Made by a program: the position numbers and the translations under genes. A stretch of 64,000 bases of DNA from Burkholderia latens (GTDB lineage: Bacteria > Pseudomonadota > Gammaproteobacteria > Burkholderiales > Burkholderiaceae), in contig NZ_CP013435.1 of assembly GCF_001718795.1 (NCBI RefSeq), forward strand, positions 2,418,001 through 2,482,000, written 5' to 3'. Of the stretch, positions 8,815-18,854 are shown piece after piece. Within the stretch, counting starts at the first letter, position 1. Every line of letters starts with the position of its first letter. Below the pieces are notes generated by a model. The model was not told where the DNA came from. It did no database searches and saw only the letters and a list, made by a program, of their open reading frames with translations.

Positions 8815-10151
8815 CCTCTTGCAGCCCCGTTCAGCGGGTGCGCGTCGCGCCGCCGCGTATCTTCGCCCGCCAAAGCCTGCGCACCAAGGCACGCGATCAT
8901 CAGACCATAGAACGACGCGGTATATTTAAGTGTGAACATTTCAAAACCGATACTCATCACCATCACGCAGATGATATAAATCAGGCCCAGTCGGCTCGCC
9001 TGCTTGACGGAAGCGTTGGCAGCATGGCACCTCCGCGCGAAGAACACGAGCGGAATCAGGAATTGGCACAGCACCGCAACACCGCCCGCCACGCCTGAGC
9101 GCAGCAGGTTCGCCAAGAGTTCGTTATGCGGGCCATGCTCGATCGCGATCGCCTGCGATGGGGGCGCAATCGACGTGATCCACGGCTGGTTCAGCAATGC
9201 CAGATAGCCGGTATCGCCGTAGCCGCCCCACGGGCGATGCTTGAACAGTTCCCACGACATGTGCCACATCGTCAGCCGCAAGCCAGCCGACGTGTCGCGC
9301 TGCGTACCAGTCAGCCATTGGCGTATTTCGTCGTAACCGCTCACCAGGCGCGCGGCTATTTCTTGATTGAGCACAAGCACGGCAACCAGTGCGGCGAAAC
9401 CAGCCAGAAGCCACCACAGTCTGACGGAGCGCCGGTTCAGCCACAGCGACAGCGCAAATACGACCGGTATCACATACCAGGCGGTGCGCGTTCCGGAACC
9501 GATGATCAGCGCGATGCCAACCAGCACGCCAACCGACTGCCACGCAACCAGCAGCTTGCCGGCACGTTCGGACGTAACGCGGATGGAAAACAAGCAAAAG
9601 CCGGTCAGCACCAGCCCATAAACCCCGAAGGTGTCCGTATCGACAAAATACGTCGCATAGCGGCCGCCCCACTGCCGGGAGGCCGTCGGATCGAGCCACA
9701 CTTCGATTAGCATCGCGAACAAAGCGAGCGGCGCCGCATAGCCGACGATACGAGCGAAGTCGACACGGCGTTGATAGCAATGCAGAAGAATCGGAATCGC
9801 GAGCAACATCCGCATGGGCGCATCAAACGCCTTCAGCACCCATTCTTGCCGAAACAGCTGCCCGATCCCGAGCGCGACGATCGGCGCGGCCAAGGCGACC
9901 ATCAAAGGTGCGAAGCGGCGCCATTGACCGCGCGCTTCGGCCCACCATGCCGGGCCGTGCAGCACGGCCAGCAGCGACATGACGAAGAGCGCGGTATTGG
10001 TCGCGCCACGCCAGCTCAAATATCCGGCTACACCCAGTCCGGCTGCCAGCACGGTCGCGAGGTCCACCAACCGGCGACGGGGTGCGAAGTCGTGCTGCGG
10101 CCCCTCTCGGCGCGAAGCGCCAGGCAGCAGACGATCAAACAACATGCTCAT
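8811..10151 (-). CDS. O-antigen ligase family protein (WaaL-like)
   Basis: 446-residue polytopic membrane protein with about 10-12 hydrophobic segments. A large periplasmic loop (about residues 280-360) contains the Wzy_C-type features: SGxRLTMWHMSWELFKHRPWGGYG and, later, EHGPHNELLANLLRSG. The His of GPHNE is the conserved residue in O-antigen ligases and polymerases. Such enzymes transfer undecaprenyl-linked O-antigen to lipid A-core. I chose ATG 10151 (MSML) because upstream in-frame sequence lacks hydrophobic or coding character. Its stop overlaps the next gene. Ligase versus polymerase cannot be separated by sequence alone; linkage to msbA favours a waaL role. Confidence 0.82.
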   Translation of the reverse strand: MSMLFDRLLPGASRREGPQHDFAPRRRLVDLATVLAAGLGVAGYLSWRGATNTALFVMSLLAVLHGPAWWAEARGQWRRFAPLMVALAAPIVALGIGQLFRQEWVLKAFDAPMRMLLAIPILLHCYQRRVDFARIVGYAAPLALFAMLIEVWLDPTASRQWGGRYATYFVDTDTFGVYGLVLTGFCLFSIRVTSERAGKLLVAWQSVGVLVGIALIIGSGTRTAWYVIPVVFALSLWLNRRSVRLWWLLAGFAALVAVLVLNQEIAARLVSGYDEIRQWLTGTQRDTSAGLRLTMWHMSWELFKHRPWGGYGDTGYLALLNQPWITSIAPPSQAIAIEHGPHNELLANLLRSGVAGGVAVLCQFLIPLVFFARRCHAANASVKQASRLGLIYIICVMVMSIGFEMFTLKYTASFYGLMIACLGAQALAGEDTRRRDAHPLNGAARG

Positions 10152-10397
10152 TGATTTCGGATATCGCGGAATTATTGCGTGAAATTGCCAACCGGAGAAT
10201 AGCACACGGACTTCGGGGCGACGAATCGGCACCGGGGCACGCCGCGCGCCCGTGGAGCCAGCGTCGTGCCGAGTACCGAAATTGGCACGCTCGTCCCCGC
10301 AGCCTTGAGCACGCAGGCATCGCCCATATCGGCGCTTGCTATACTTGCGCGAGTTGCATCGATCCTCCAGCCCCGCCCGACCCACCCCTCACGTCTC
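10152..10397. promoter_or_regulatory. Divergent promoter region of the LPS core block
   Basis: A 246-bp gap separates the divergent ligase-like gene (-) and the WaaE-like gene (+). It is visibly more AT-rich than its surroundings. A TATACT hexamer at 10340-10345, 53 bases before the WaaE-like ATG, is a plausible -10 box, but no good -35 stands at 16-18 bp. No operator was recognised. Confidence 0.4.
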
Positions 10398-11189
10398 ATG
10401 AGCGACCGTTTCGCCGCCCCCACTCTCAGCGCCATCGTAATCACCAAGAATGAGGCTCGTGATATCGGTGCGTGTCTCGCATCGCTGCGCCCCTGGGTCG
10501 ACGAGATCGTCGTGTTCGACTCCGGCAGCACCGACGGCACGCAGGCGATCTGCCGCGAGTACGGCGCGATCGTTCACGAAACCGACTGGCCGGGTTTCGG
10601 CGTGCAAAAACAGCGCGCGCTGGACCAGGCTCGCGGAAAATGGGTGCTTTCGATCGATGCCGACGAGCGCGTTCCACCCGAGCTGAGGGACGAGATTCTC
10701 GCTTGCATTGCGTCGCCGCGTGCCGAGCTCTACGATCTCCCGCGGCGGTCCAATTATTGCGGCACCTGGATTCGCCACAGCGGCTGGAATCCCGATTACG
10801 TGCGGCGCCTGTTCATGCGCGGCCGTGCGCGCTTCTCCGACGATCTCGTTCACGAGCGCGTAGTGGGCGACGACGGCGCGCGGAGCGCACGGCTTGCTGC
10901 CCCGCTGCTCCATTACACGTACCGCGATTTTTCGGAAGTGCTGGGCAAGATCGACAGCTATTCGAGCTATGGCGCCGCGCAGAAGGTGGCGCGCGGCAAA
11001 TCCGGCGGTCTGCGCCACGCGATATTGCATGGCCTGTGGACGTTCATCCGTACCTACGTGATCAAGCTTGGCTTTCTCGACGGCAAAATGGGTTTCATTC
11101 TCGCCGTATCGAATGCCGAGGCTTCGTACTATCGCTATCTGAAAATGATGTTGCTCGCCGACGAACGCGACAATCACCCGCAAACCTGA
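10398..11189 (+). CDS. waaE: Family 2 glycosyltransferase, WaaE/KdtX-like LPS core enzyme
   Basis: 263 residues. A GT-A fold starts with LSAIVITKNEARDIGACLAS, followed by VFDSGSTDGT and the metal-binding DxD-type SIDADERV. FVHER-like (LVHERV) and a GKIDSYSSYGA segment follow; these are typical of the WaaE/KdtX core beta-1,4-glucosyltransferase family, which adds a sugar to the first heptose. ATG 10398 directly precedes the conserved strand; longer in-frame starts extend into the promoter region. The next gene begins 3 bases after the stop, so the two plus-strand transferases are an operon. The exact sugar is inferred from family. Confidence 0.85.
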   Translation: MSDRFAAPTLSAIVITKNEARDIGACLASLRPWVDEIVVFDSGSTDGTQAICREYGAIVHETDWPGFGVQKQRALDQARGKWVLSIDADERVPPELRDEILACIASPRAELYDLPRRSNYCGTWIRHSGWNPDYVRRLFMRGRARFSDDLVHERVVGDDGARSARLAAPLLHYTYRDFSEVLGKIDSYSSYGAAQKVARGKSGGLRHAILHGLWTFIRTYVIKLGFLDGKMGFILAVSNAEASYYRYLKMMLLADERDNHPQT

Positions 11190-11191
11190 AC

Positions 11192-12037
11192 ATGAGCCGC
11201 CCAAAGATCTACGATTGTTTCTGCTATTTCAACGAGGACATGTTGCTCGAGCTGCGGCTCGAAACGCTGTGGGACCACGTCGACTACTTTGTGATTTCGG
11301 AGGCCGTCTACACGCAGACGGGCAACCCTAAACCGCTGAATTTCGACATCGACAAATTTGCCAAATACCGCGACAAGATTCGGTACCTGGTGGTCGATCA
11401 TTTTGCACCGGGCGCGCGTAGCGCCTGGACGAACGAGAACTATCAGCGGAACTATCTGATTCACGGGCTGCACGACGCACAACCTGATGATTGGATCCTG
11501 GTGTCGGACCTCGACGAAATTCCGCACCCGGCCTCGATTCGCACGTACGATCCGCGCTACCGCCGCGGTGATTTTCAGCAGCACGCATATGCGTATTTCC
11601 TGAACAATCAGTTGGTGGAGAAAGACGGCCGGCCCGCGATCTGGACAGGGTCGAAGATCACGACCATGCGCCAGGTCGAACGGTTTTTCGGCAACATCAA
11701 CGCAGTCCGTTCATACAAATCGTCCGGACCGCTGCGCTCGCTGCGTCGCGCCTGGTTCCGGCGCTTCGAAGTACAGCGTTTGACGCCGGGCGGCTGGCAT
11801 TTCACATGGGTGCTGCCGCCGGAGAAAATCTTGCTCAAAATGGAGAGCATTGCCGAGCAGGAGTTCGTGCGCGACGAGTTCAAGGATCTGGCATATATCG
11901 ACACGCAGATCCACGCCGGTCGAGACCTGCTCAATCCGAACAGCCGCTACGTCGCGCAAGCGCCCGATGCCGACCGCTTCCCCCCTTACCTCGCCGCGCA
12001 CAGTGAACGTTACGCGCGATGGCTGAGGCCGCTCTGA
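11192..12037 (+). CDS. Family 17 glycosyltransferase
   Basis: 281 residues with the GT17 layout. The N-terminus is IYDCFCYFNEDMLLELRL, followed by VDYFVISEA, then ENYQRN and the acidic cluster VSDLDEIPHP that should coordinate the sugar nucleotide. The C-terminal part carries GGWHFTWV. The founding GT17 members are eukaryotic beta-1,4-N-acetylglucosaminyltransferases (GnT-III type); bacterial members sit in polysaccharide loci. It starts 3 bases after the WaaE-like gene and ends 17 bases before the convergent GT2, firmly inside the LPS block. Donor and acceptor are unknown. G+C appears lower than in flanking housekeeping genes. Confidence 0.85.
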   Translation: MSRPKIYDCFCYFNEDMLLELRLETLWDHVDYFVISEAVYTQTGNPKPLNFDIDKFAKYRDKIRYLVVDHFAPGARSAWTNENYQRNYLIHGLHDAQPDDWILVSDLDEIPHPASIRTYDPRYRRGDFQQHAYAYFLNNQLVEKDGRPAIWTGSKITTMRQVERFFGNINAVRSYKSSGPLRSLRRAWFRRFEVQRLTPGGWHFTWVLPPEKILLKMESIAEQEFVRDEFKDLAYIDTQIHAGRDLLNPNSRYVAQAPDADRFPPYLAAHSERYARWLRPL

Positions 12038-12054
12038 GCGGCCCCGAACATACT

Positions 12055-12993
12055 TCAGACGCTGCTCTTGTCGGTTGATCGAGCGTCGCGCTCCGCAAAC
12101 GGGGCGAACTGCAGTTGGCCGGGAAGGTTCGGCTCCCACGCATCTAGATCGAGGGTGGGGTAACGACCGAACGCATACATCAGGCGCTTCAGGCGGCTCT
12201 TCAAGCTCGGCACCGGCACGTTTGGCAGCGCGTCGCGCGGCATGCCGGCGCCGTCGCGCATGTACTTCTTCTTGAATTCGCGTGGAGAGATGCCCCACTT
12301 CATCAGGAATTCGCGCCCGCCGCGATTGCGCCTGATGCGTCCGGTGCTCCGGCAGCTAAAGTGATAGATGCGGCTGTCGCCGACGATCCGGAACACGCGG
12401 CAGCCGACCAGCCACAGCTTGATCAGGAAATCGTCGTCGCTGCTCATGCCGGGCCCGAACTCGATGCTGTAGCCGCCGACGCGATGCCACAGCTCGCGGC
12501 TCACGAGCGTAGGCTGGGATGCGACACCGTCGCGATCGACGCTCTTCAGCTGCCTGGCATGGGCAAGCAAGCCGGCTTCGTCGAAGGTCTCGGGGCCGGT
12601 GCCGAATGCGCCTACCGAGACAAGGTCATTCCCCGTCTGCGTCGGCTCGATCAGATGCGACGACAAGTACGCGCACGAGTGATCGAGTCCGCGCAGCGCC
12701 GTTTCGAATGCGAGATCCCAGCCCGGCGTGCAGAACATGTCGTCGTTCATGAAGACGATCCAGTCGCGTGTCGCGAGCCTCGCCACATCATTCAGCGCGA
12801 TGCACACGCCGACGTTCCCCCTGCTCCACGTATGGGCGATGCCTTGTTCGCGCACCCAGTCGAGCGTGCCGTCACTGCCGTCGTTGACATGCACGACGAT
12901 CTCGTGCTCGTAGGCCGAATGCCGCCGAATACTGTCGACACACAGTTTCAGATAAGGCAGGTTGTTCCAGGTTGGAATCAGGATGCTAAACAT
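12055..12993 (-). CDS. Family 2 glycosyltransferase
   Basis: 312 residues. The N-terminus is a classic GT2 GT-A fold: FSILIPTWNNLPYLKLCVDS, VHVNDGSDGT and the metal-site motif FMNDDMFCTPGW. The C-terminal third is basic and lacks membrane helices, so the enzyme is cytosolic or peripheral. Its start codon overlaps the end of the upstream heptosyltransferase gene by 8 bases, indicating translational coupling. Rhamnosyl- or galactosyl-transfer to the LPS core is plausible by context, but the sugar cannot be read from the sequence. Confidence 0.82.
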   Translation of the reverse strand: MFSILIPTWNNLPYLKLCVDSIRRHSAYEHEIVVHVNDGSDGTLDWVREQGIAHTWSRGNVGVCIALNDVARLATRDWIVFMNDDMFCTPGWDLAFETALRGLDHSCAYLSSHLIEPTQTGNDLVSVGAFGTGPETFDEAGLLAHARQLKSVDRDGVASQPTLVSRELWHRVGGYSIEFGPGMSSDDDFLIKLWLVGCRVFRIVGDSRIYHFSCRSTGRIRRNRGGREFLMKWGISPREFKKKYMRDGAGMPRDALPNVPVPSLKSRLKRLMYAFGRYPTLDLDAWEPNLPGQLQFAPFAERDARSTDKSSV

Positions 12994-14164
12994 GCTTGTT
13001 TTCTCTCGCTATTGAATCGACGCGCACCAGCGCCGTGGCCACGGGCACGTTCAGCAATTCGCCGGCGGCCCGAATCACGCGGGTCGCGCTGAGCGTGGTG
13101 AGGCATTCGCTGCTGCTCTCCACGTGTTGCTCACACCCTTCCTTCAGACACGGGACGCAATTGCCTTCGCCTTGAAGCAGATAGACGTTTCCTTGTCGCG
13201 CCGTCCCCTTGCGCTGCCAGGGGTTGACTGTCGCAGCCCATGCGGCAGGCAATGGCCCCCAGCGCACGGGATCGGACGGGCCGAACAGCGCGAGCGTCGG
13301 CGTACCGGTCGCCGCCGCGATATGCGTGGCGCTCGTATCGGGGCCCACGTACAGACGCGCCCGTCGAATCATCTCCGCGCATTCCGCCAACGAAAGTTGT
13401 CCGACCCGATTCAGCACGAAGCCCGGAAGACGGGCGGCGATATGTTCCGCATATTCGCGCTCAGCCGCTGCGGGGCCGCCACTCAATGCGACCGCGAACC
13501 CTTGGGCATGCAACCACGTAGCGAGCTCGACCCAACCATCGACGTGCCACAACTTGTACGCGAACATCGGGTACGGATGCAGCACGACGTACGGCCGCCC
13601 CAGCAGTTCGTCCGCGCCGTCAAAACGCTGTTCGTACCGCGCAACTGCCGCGGCGTCGCTGCCTACGGCAGGCGGCACCACGTGCGGGACGGGCGTGATG
13701 CCGATCGCGCGCGCCAATGACAGAACACTATTGACGGTGTGAAGATCTCCGTCGTCAATGACATGACGGTCGAGCATCCAGCGATTGAACCACGTGACCC
13801 GCTCACGCGCCAACAGACCGATGCGTTTTCGGCCGGCGAACCAGCTGTAGAACCGCGCGCGATCCGAACTGATCGCGGCGCATGCCAGATCATAGCGGCG
13901 CCAGATCCGCGCAGCATCTGCGAAACGCTCGCCGATACGGGCACGTTGCGCGACCGTGATTACGCGGCGGATATCCGGATTGTTTTCGAGCACACCCTCG
14001 GTACCGCGAAACACCAGCATGTCGATCTGCGCCGCGGGCCAGCGCTCCTTCAGCGAGCGCACGAGGGGTGTCGTCAGCAGCACGTCGCCGATGCGTCGCG
14101 TGCAGACGACCAGTATTGTGCGTGGAGGGCGGTCCGTGGGAAACAGGTGCAAAACTTGATTCAT
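12986..14164 (-). CDS. Family 9 glycosyltransferase, heptosyltransferase-like
   Basis: 392 residues of GT-B fold typical of ADP-heptose:LPS heptosyltransferases. The N-terminal domain has VVCTRRIGDVLLTTPLVRSL followed by DMLVF. The C-terminal donor domain has ALSGGP and LYVGPDTSATHIAAATGTPT with LFGPSDPVRWGP, the ADP-heptose site. It is probably a third, non-essential heptosyltransferase (WaaQ-like) rather than WaaC or WaaF, because it is about 40 residues longer and contains a Cys-rich C-terminal insert (NCVPCLKEGCEQH) typical of WaaQ-type GT9. It leads the minus-strand pair with the GT2, 57 bp from dnaE's end. Confidence 0.85.
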   Translation of the reverse strand: MNQVLHLFPTDRPPRTILVVCTRRIGDVLLTTPLVRSLKERWPAAQIDMLVFRGTEGVLENNPDIRRVITVAQRARIGERFADAARIWRRYDLACAAISSDRARFYSWFAGRKRIGLLARERVTWFNRWMLDRHVIDDGDLHTVNSVLSLARAIGITPVPHVVPPAVGSDAAAVARYEQRFDGADELLGRPYVVLHPYPMFAYKLWHVDGWVELATWLHAQGFAVALSGGPAAAEREYAEHIAARLPGFVLNRVGQLSLAECAEMIRRARLYVGPDTSATHIAAATGTPTLALFGPSDPVRWGPLPAAWAATVNPWQRKGTARQGNVYLLQGEGNCVPCLKEGCEQHVESSSECLTTLSATRVIRAAGELLNVPVATALVRVDSIARENKHV

Positions 14165-14221
14165 AAATCGGCTGAGCCTCGTTGGTCTCCGGTGGCTATC
14201 GGATCGGCATACTCAGCGCGT

Positions 14222-17200
14222 TCAGTACGTAATCTCGACGACGCTGCCGTCGAACGCCGCGCGCAGCTCCGCGAGCAGCGTGTCGCTCGGTTTCACGCGC
14301 CATGCGTCGCCGAGCCGCATTTCGCCCTGCGCGCGCGCGTTGCTGTAGTGGATCTGGACCGCGAGCCCGTTCGGCAGCGGCGCCTGCGGGCGGCGGCCTC
14401 CGTCGCGGCCGCCGCCGCGCGGCGCGGGCGCATCGAATGCCGGCGCGGCCGCCGGGTCGTCCTTCGACACGTGCGGCTCGAGCACGCGGCGCAGCGCCGC
14501 CGCATCGGCATTGCCGTTCATCGTGAGCCGAACCGCCTGCGCGTAGCGGCTGCGTGCACGTTCGAGGTCCATCACCGTGTCGGCCGTGAAGCGGATGCCG
14601 CCGGTAAACGCGTCGTTGCGCGCCTGCCCCTGCACGATCAGCAGCTCGTCTTCCTTGAACAGCGCCTTGTTCGCGTCGAACTGTTCGCTGAAGATCGTGA
14701 TCTCGCACTGGCCCGACCCGTCGTCGAGCAACGCGATCAGCATCTTGCCGCGCTGCGTCATCTGCGTGCGCAGCGACGCGATGATGCCGGCGACGAGCTT
14801 GTCGCGGCCTTCCTTCAGGTCGCCGAGCTTCTGCCGCACGAACCGGCGCACTTCGTCGCGATACGCGTCGAACAGGTGGCCGGACAGGTAGAAGCCGAGC
14901 GCGCCCTTCTCTTCCTGCAGCCGGCGCTTGTCGTCCCACGCGGGCTCGTCGACGAGCGCATGCGCGTGCGGCGACTCGGCGCCCATGTCGAACAGGCCGG
15001 CCTGCATCGCGTTCGCCGCGGCCTGCTCGGCCGCTTCCATCGCGAGCGGCACCGACGCGAGCATCTGCGCGCGGTTCGCATTCAGCGAATCGAATGCACC
15101 GGCGCGGATCAGCGCCTCCACCGTGCGGCGGTTGACGACCCGACGGTCGATGCGCTCGCAGAAGTCGAACAGGTCGGTGAACGGTTTTTCCTCGCGCGCG
15201 CGCAAGATTTCCTCGATCGCGTTCTGACCGCTGCCCTTCACCGCACCGAGGCCATAGCGGATCGTGCGCGAGCGCTTGCCGTCGGGTTCCGCGACCGGCT
15301 CGAACCGGTAGTGCGACTGGTTGATGTCCGGCGGCAGCACGACCAAGTTGTTCATCACGCAGTCGTCGAACAGGATCTTCACCTTGTCGGTGTCGTCCAT
15401 CGCGAGCGTCATGTTGGCCGCCATGAATTCGGCCGGATGATGCGCCTTCAGCCATGCGGTGTAGTACGCAAGCAGTGCGTACGCGGCCGCGTGCGACTTG
15501 TTGAAGCCGTAGCCCGCGAACTTCTCCATCAGGTCGAAGATCTCGTCGGACTTCTCGCGCGAGAGACCGTTCTTCGCCGCACCCTCCGCGAAGATCTCCC
15601 GGTGCTTGACCATCTCCTCGGGCTTCTTCTTGCCCATCGCGCGGCGCAGCAGGTCGGCGCCGCCGAGCGAGTAGCCGCCGATGATCTGCGCCATCTGCAT
15701 CACCTGCTCCTGATAGACCATGATCCCGTAGGTCTCTTTCAGGACGGGCTCGACGCGCGGATCCGGATACTCGACCTTCTCGCGCCCGTGCTTGCGTGCG
15801 CAGAAGCTCGGGATCAGGTCCATCGGGCCCGGACGATACAACGACACGAGCGCGATGATGTCCTCGAAACGGTCGGGCTGCGCGTCCTTCAGCATGCCCT
15901 GCATCCCGCGGCTTTCCAGCTGGAACACGGCGACCGTGTTCGCCTTCTTCAGGATCTGGAACGACGCGGGATCGTCGAGCGGCACCTGCGCGAGCGACCA
16001 GTCGGCCTTCGTCGGATCGAGGCGGCGGATGTAGCGCTCGGCCCAGTCGAGGATTGTCAGCGTCGTCAGACCCAGAAAGTCGAACTTCACGAGGCCGACG
16101 GCTTCGACGTCGTCCTTGTCGTACTGGCTGACAACGCCGCCTTCGTCGCCCTGCGTGTACAGCGGGCAGAAGTCGGTCAGCTTGCCGGGCGCGATCAGCA
16201 CGCCGCCCGCATGCATCCCGACGTTACGCGTGAGGCCCTCGACGCGCTGCGCGAGGTCGAGCAACTGATGGACCTCGTCCTCGTTGTCGTAGCGCTCCTG
16301 CAGTTGCGGCTCTTCCTTCATCGCGTCGGCGATCGTCACGTGCTTGCCCGGCTTGAACGGGATCAGCTTCGCGACGCCGTCGGTGAACATGTAGCCGAGA
16401 TCGAGCACGCGGCCGATGTCGCGCACGGCCGCCTTCGCGGCCATCGTGCCGAACGTGGCAATCTGAGACACGGCGTCCGCACCGTATTTTTCCTTCACGT
16501 ACTGGATCACGCGATCGCGGCCGTGCTGGCAGAAGTCGATGTCGAAGTCGGGCATCGACACGCGTTCGGGATTCAGGAATCGCTCGAACAGCAGGTTGTA
16601 GCGCAGCGGGTCGAGATCGGTAATGCCGAGCGCATACGCGACCAGCGAGCCCGCACCCGAACCGCGGCCCGGGCCGACCGGCACGCCGTTGTTCTTCGCC
16701 CAGTTGATGAAGTCGGCCACGATCAGGAAGTAGCCAGGGAACCCCATTTTCGTGATGGTCCCGCACTCGAATTCGAGCCGCTTGTAATACGTGTCGCGCT
16801 GCGCGTCGCGCTCCGCCGCATCCGGATACAGCTGCTCGAGGCGCTTCTCGAGCCCCTCTTTCGACAACTGCACCAGATAGTCGTCGAGCGACATGCCGTC
16901 CGGCGTCGGGAACAGCGGCAGCTTCGGCTTGCCGAGCTCGAGTTTCAGGTTGCAGCGCTTCGCGATCTCGACCGTGTTCGCGACCGCCGACGGCAGGTCG
17001 GCGAACAGCGCGACCATCTCGTCCTGGGTGCGGAAATACTGATCGGTCGTGAAACGCTTCTGACGCCGCGGATTCGCGAGCATGTCGCCTTCCGAGATGC
17101 ACACGCGCGCTTCGTGCGCGGTGTAATCGTCGTCGGTCATGAACTGCGTCGGATGCGTCGCGACGACCGGCAGCTTCAGCGACGCGGCGAGCGTCGCTGC

Positions 17201-17755
17201 TTGCTGGATATACGCCTCGGCGCCCGGTTGGCCGTAACGCTGCAACTCGATGTAGAAGCCGCCCGGAAACAGCTTCGACCAGCGCTGCGCATGACGGCGC
17301 GCGGCTTCCTCGTTGCCGGCGGCCAGCGCAAGCCCGATGTCGCCCTGCTGCGCGCCGGACAGCGCGAGCAGCCCCTGCGACAGCTCGCCGTCGAGCCAGC
17401 TCGCGTCGAGCTCCGCGCGCCCGCGGTACTGATTCGTGAGCCACGCCTTCGACAGCAGCTCGCACAGGTTCAGGTAGCCGACCTTGTCCTTCACCAGCAG
17501 CAGCAGCCGCGACGGTTTGTCGCGATCGTCCGGATTGGTGATCCAGACGTCGCAGCCTGCGATCGGCTTGATGCCCTTGCCGCGGGCTTCCTGGTAGAAA
17601 CGGACGAGGCCGAACGCGTTGCCGAGATCGGTCAGGGCGAGCGCGCCCTGACCGTCCGCGGCCGCCGCCTTGACGATGTCGTCGAGACGCACGATGCCGT
17701 CGGCAATCGAGAATTCGGAGTGAACGCGAAGATGGACGAAGCGGGGATCTGACAT
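14222..17755 (-). CDS. dnaE: DNA polymerase III subunit alpha
   Basis: 1177-residue replicative polymerase. The N-terminal PHP domain starts [15 protein letters not shown]. The polymerase active site is PDFDIDF at residues 402-408, giving D403 and D405 (E. coli D401/D403), preceded by the [18 protein letters not shown] loop. The conserved [12 protein letters not shown] and [14 protein letters not shown] follow. The C-terminal OB-fold ([10 protein letters not shown]) ends with a Gly/Arg-rich variable linker. The start at 17755 begins directly with the PHP strand. It is transcribed divergently from trhO and appears monocistronic. Confidence 0.98.
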   Translation of the reverse strand: MSDPRFVHLRVHSEFSIADGIVRLDDIVKAAAADGQGALALTDLGNAFGLVRFYQEARGKGIKPIAGCDVWITNPDDRDKPSRLLLLVKDKVGYLNLCELLSKAWLTNQYRGRAELDASWLDGELSQGLLALSGAQQGDIGLALAAGNEEAARRHAQRWSKLFPGGFYIELQRYGQPGAEAYIQQAATLAASLKLPVVATHPTQFMTDDDYTAHEARVCISEGDMLANPRRQKRFTTDQYFRTQDEMVALFADLPSAVANTVEIAKRCNLKLELGKPKLPLFPTPDGMSLDDYLVQLSKEGLEKRLEQLYPDAAERDAQRDTYYKRLEFECGTITKMGFPGYFLIVADFINWAKNNGVPVGPGRGSGAGSLVAYALGITDLDPLRYNLLFERFLNPERVSMPDFDIDFCQHGRDRVIQYVKEKYGADAVSQIATFGTMAAKAAVRDIGRVLDLGYMFTDGVAKLIPFKPGKHVTIADAMKEEPQLQERYDNEDEVHQLLDLAQRVEGLTRNVGMHAGGVLIAPGKLTDFCPLYTQGDEGGVVSQYDKDDVEAVGLVKFDFLGLTTLTILDWAERYIRRLDPTKADWSLAQVPLDDPASFQILKKANTVAVFQLESRGMQGMLKDAQPDRFEDIIALVSLYRPGPMDLIPSFCARKHGREKVEYPDPRVEPVLKETYGIMVYQEQVMQMAQIIGGYSLGGADLLRRAMGKKKPEEMVKHREIFAEGAAKNGLSREKSDEIFDLMEKFAGYGFNKSHAAAYALLAYYTAWLKAHHPAEFMAANMTLAMDDTDKVKILFDDCVMNNLVVLPPDINQSHYRFEPVAEPDGKRSRTIRYGLGAVKGSGQNAIEEILRAREEKPFTDLFDFCERIDRRVVNRRTVEALIRAGAFDSLNANRAQMLASVPLAMEAAEQAAANAMQAGLFDMGAESPHAHALVDEPAWDDKRRLQEEKGALGFYLSGHLFDAYRDEVRRFVRQKLGDLKEGRDKLVAGIIASLRTQMTQRGKMLIALLDDGSGQCEITIFSEQFDANKALFKEDELLIVQGQARNDAFTGGIRFTADTVMDLERARSRYAQAVRLTMNGNADAAALRRVLEPHVSKDDPAAAPAFDAPAPRGGGRDGGRRPQAPLPNGLAVQIHYSNARAQGEMRLGDAWRVKPSDTLLAELRAAFDGSVVEITY

Positions 17756-17977
17756 GGGCGATATTGTAGCCGCGTCGTCGCGCCGGCTGCCCAAAAAATC
17801 CCCGCGCCCGGCCGTTCGGCCGATGCGCGCGACGTCGGCCGAACGGTCAGGTGCCGGCGCATGCGCAGTTTGCGGGATAATACGGGTTTTCGAATCATCG
17901 CCCCGGCTTCGCACCCTTTTTTGCGGGGCCGCCGTGCGCCAGGCGCACGGCCGCGGCCGTTTTCCCGTCGGACCATC

Positions 17978-18832
17978 ATGACCATCGTCAACCTTGCCGC
18001 CTACCACTTCGTGTCGCTCGACGCGACCGAGCAATGGCGCCCGCTCGTCACCGCCCGCTGCAACGAACTCGGCCTGCGCGGCACGATCCTGCTCGCGCCG
18101 GAAGGCATCAACCTGTTCATCGCCGGCCCGCGCGAGGCGACCGACGCGTTCATCGACTACATCCGCCACGATCCGCTGTTCGAAGGCAAGTTCGCGACGC
18201 TGCAGTTCAAGGAGAGCCTGTCCGACTCGCAGCCGTTCCGCCGGATGCTCGTGCGCCTGAAGCGCGAGATCATCACGATGAAGAAGCCCGCGATCAAGCC
18301 GGAGCTCGGCCGTGCCCCGTCGGTCGACGCGCGCACGCTGAAGGCGTGGCTCGACCGCGGCCACGACGATGCCGGCCGCCCGGTCGTGATGCTCGACACG
18401 CGCAACGCATTCGAAGTGGACGTCGGCACGTTCGACGACGCGCTCGACTACCGGATCGACAAGTTCAGCGAGTTCCCGGAAGTGATCGACGCGAACCGCG
18501 CCGATCTCGAGGGCAAGACGGTCGTGTCGTTCTGCACGGGCGGCATCCGCTGCGAGAAGGCGGCGATCCACATGAAGGAAATCGGCATCGAGAACGTGTA
18601 CCAGCTCGAGGGCGGGATCCTGAAGTATTTCGAGGAAGTCGGCGGCGCGCACTACCACGGCGACTGCTTCGTGTTCGACTACCGCACCGCGCTGAACCCG
18701 CAGCTGCAGCCGACCGCCAACGTCACGTGCTTCGCGTGCCGCGCGGTCGTCACGCCGGAAGCCCAGCAATCGCCGAGCTACGTGCCCGGCAAGTCGTGCC
18801 CGGCCTGCGCGCAGGCAGCCAGCGCCGCATAA
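17978..18832 (+). CDS. trhO: tRNA uridine(34) hydroxylase TrhO (rhodanese-like YceA)
   Basis: 284 residues. An N-terminal acylphosphatase-like domain ([28 protein letters not shown]) is followed by a rhodanese domain with active-site loop [10 protein letters not shown]; the catalytic cysteine is C186. The C-terminus carries four cysteines in CFACR and CPAC pairs, a probable zinc site. TrhO forms 5-hydroxyuridine at tRNA wobble U34. ATG 17978 is immediately upstream of the first conserved strand. gluQ starts 22 bases after the stop, so two tRNA-modification genes share a transcript. Confidence 0.93.
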   Translation: MTIVNLAAYHFVSLDATEQWRPLVTARCNELGLRGTILLAPEGINLFIAGPREATDAFIDYIRHDPLFEGKFATLQFKESLSDSQPFRRMLVRLKREIITMKKPAIKPELGRAPSVDARTLKAWLDRGHDDAGRPVVMLDTRNAFEVDVGTFDDALDYRIDKFSEFPEVIDANRADLEGKTVVSFCTGGIRCEKAAIHMKEIGIENVYQLEGGILKYFEEVGGAHYHGDCFVFDYRTALNPQLQPTANVTCFACRAVVTPEAQQSPSYVPGKSCPACAQAASAA

Positions 18833-18854
18833 GCGCGCGTCGCGTCGCGCCCCG

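Noticed and set aside
13739..17752. A 1337-codon open frame on the plus strand opposite dnaE
   Set aside because: It is an antisense artefact of G+C-rich codon bias; its composition is Arg/Val/His-rich with no motifs, while dnaE on the other strand is complete.
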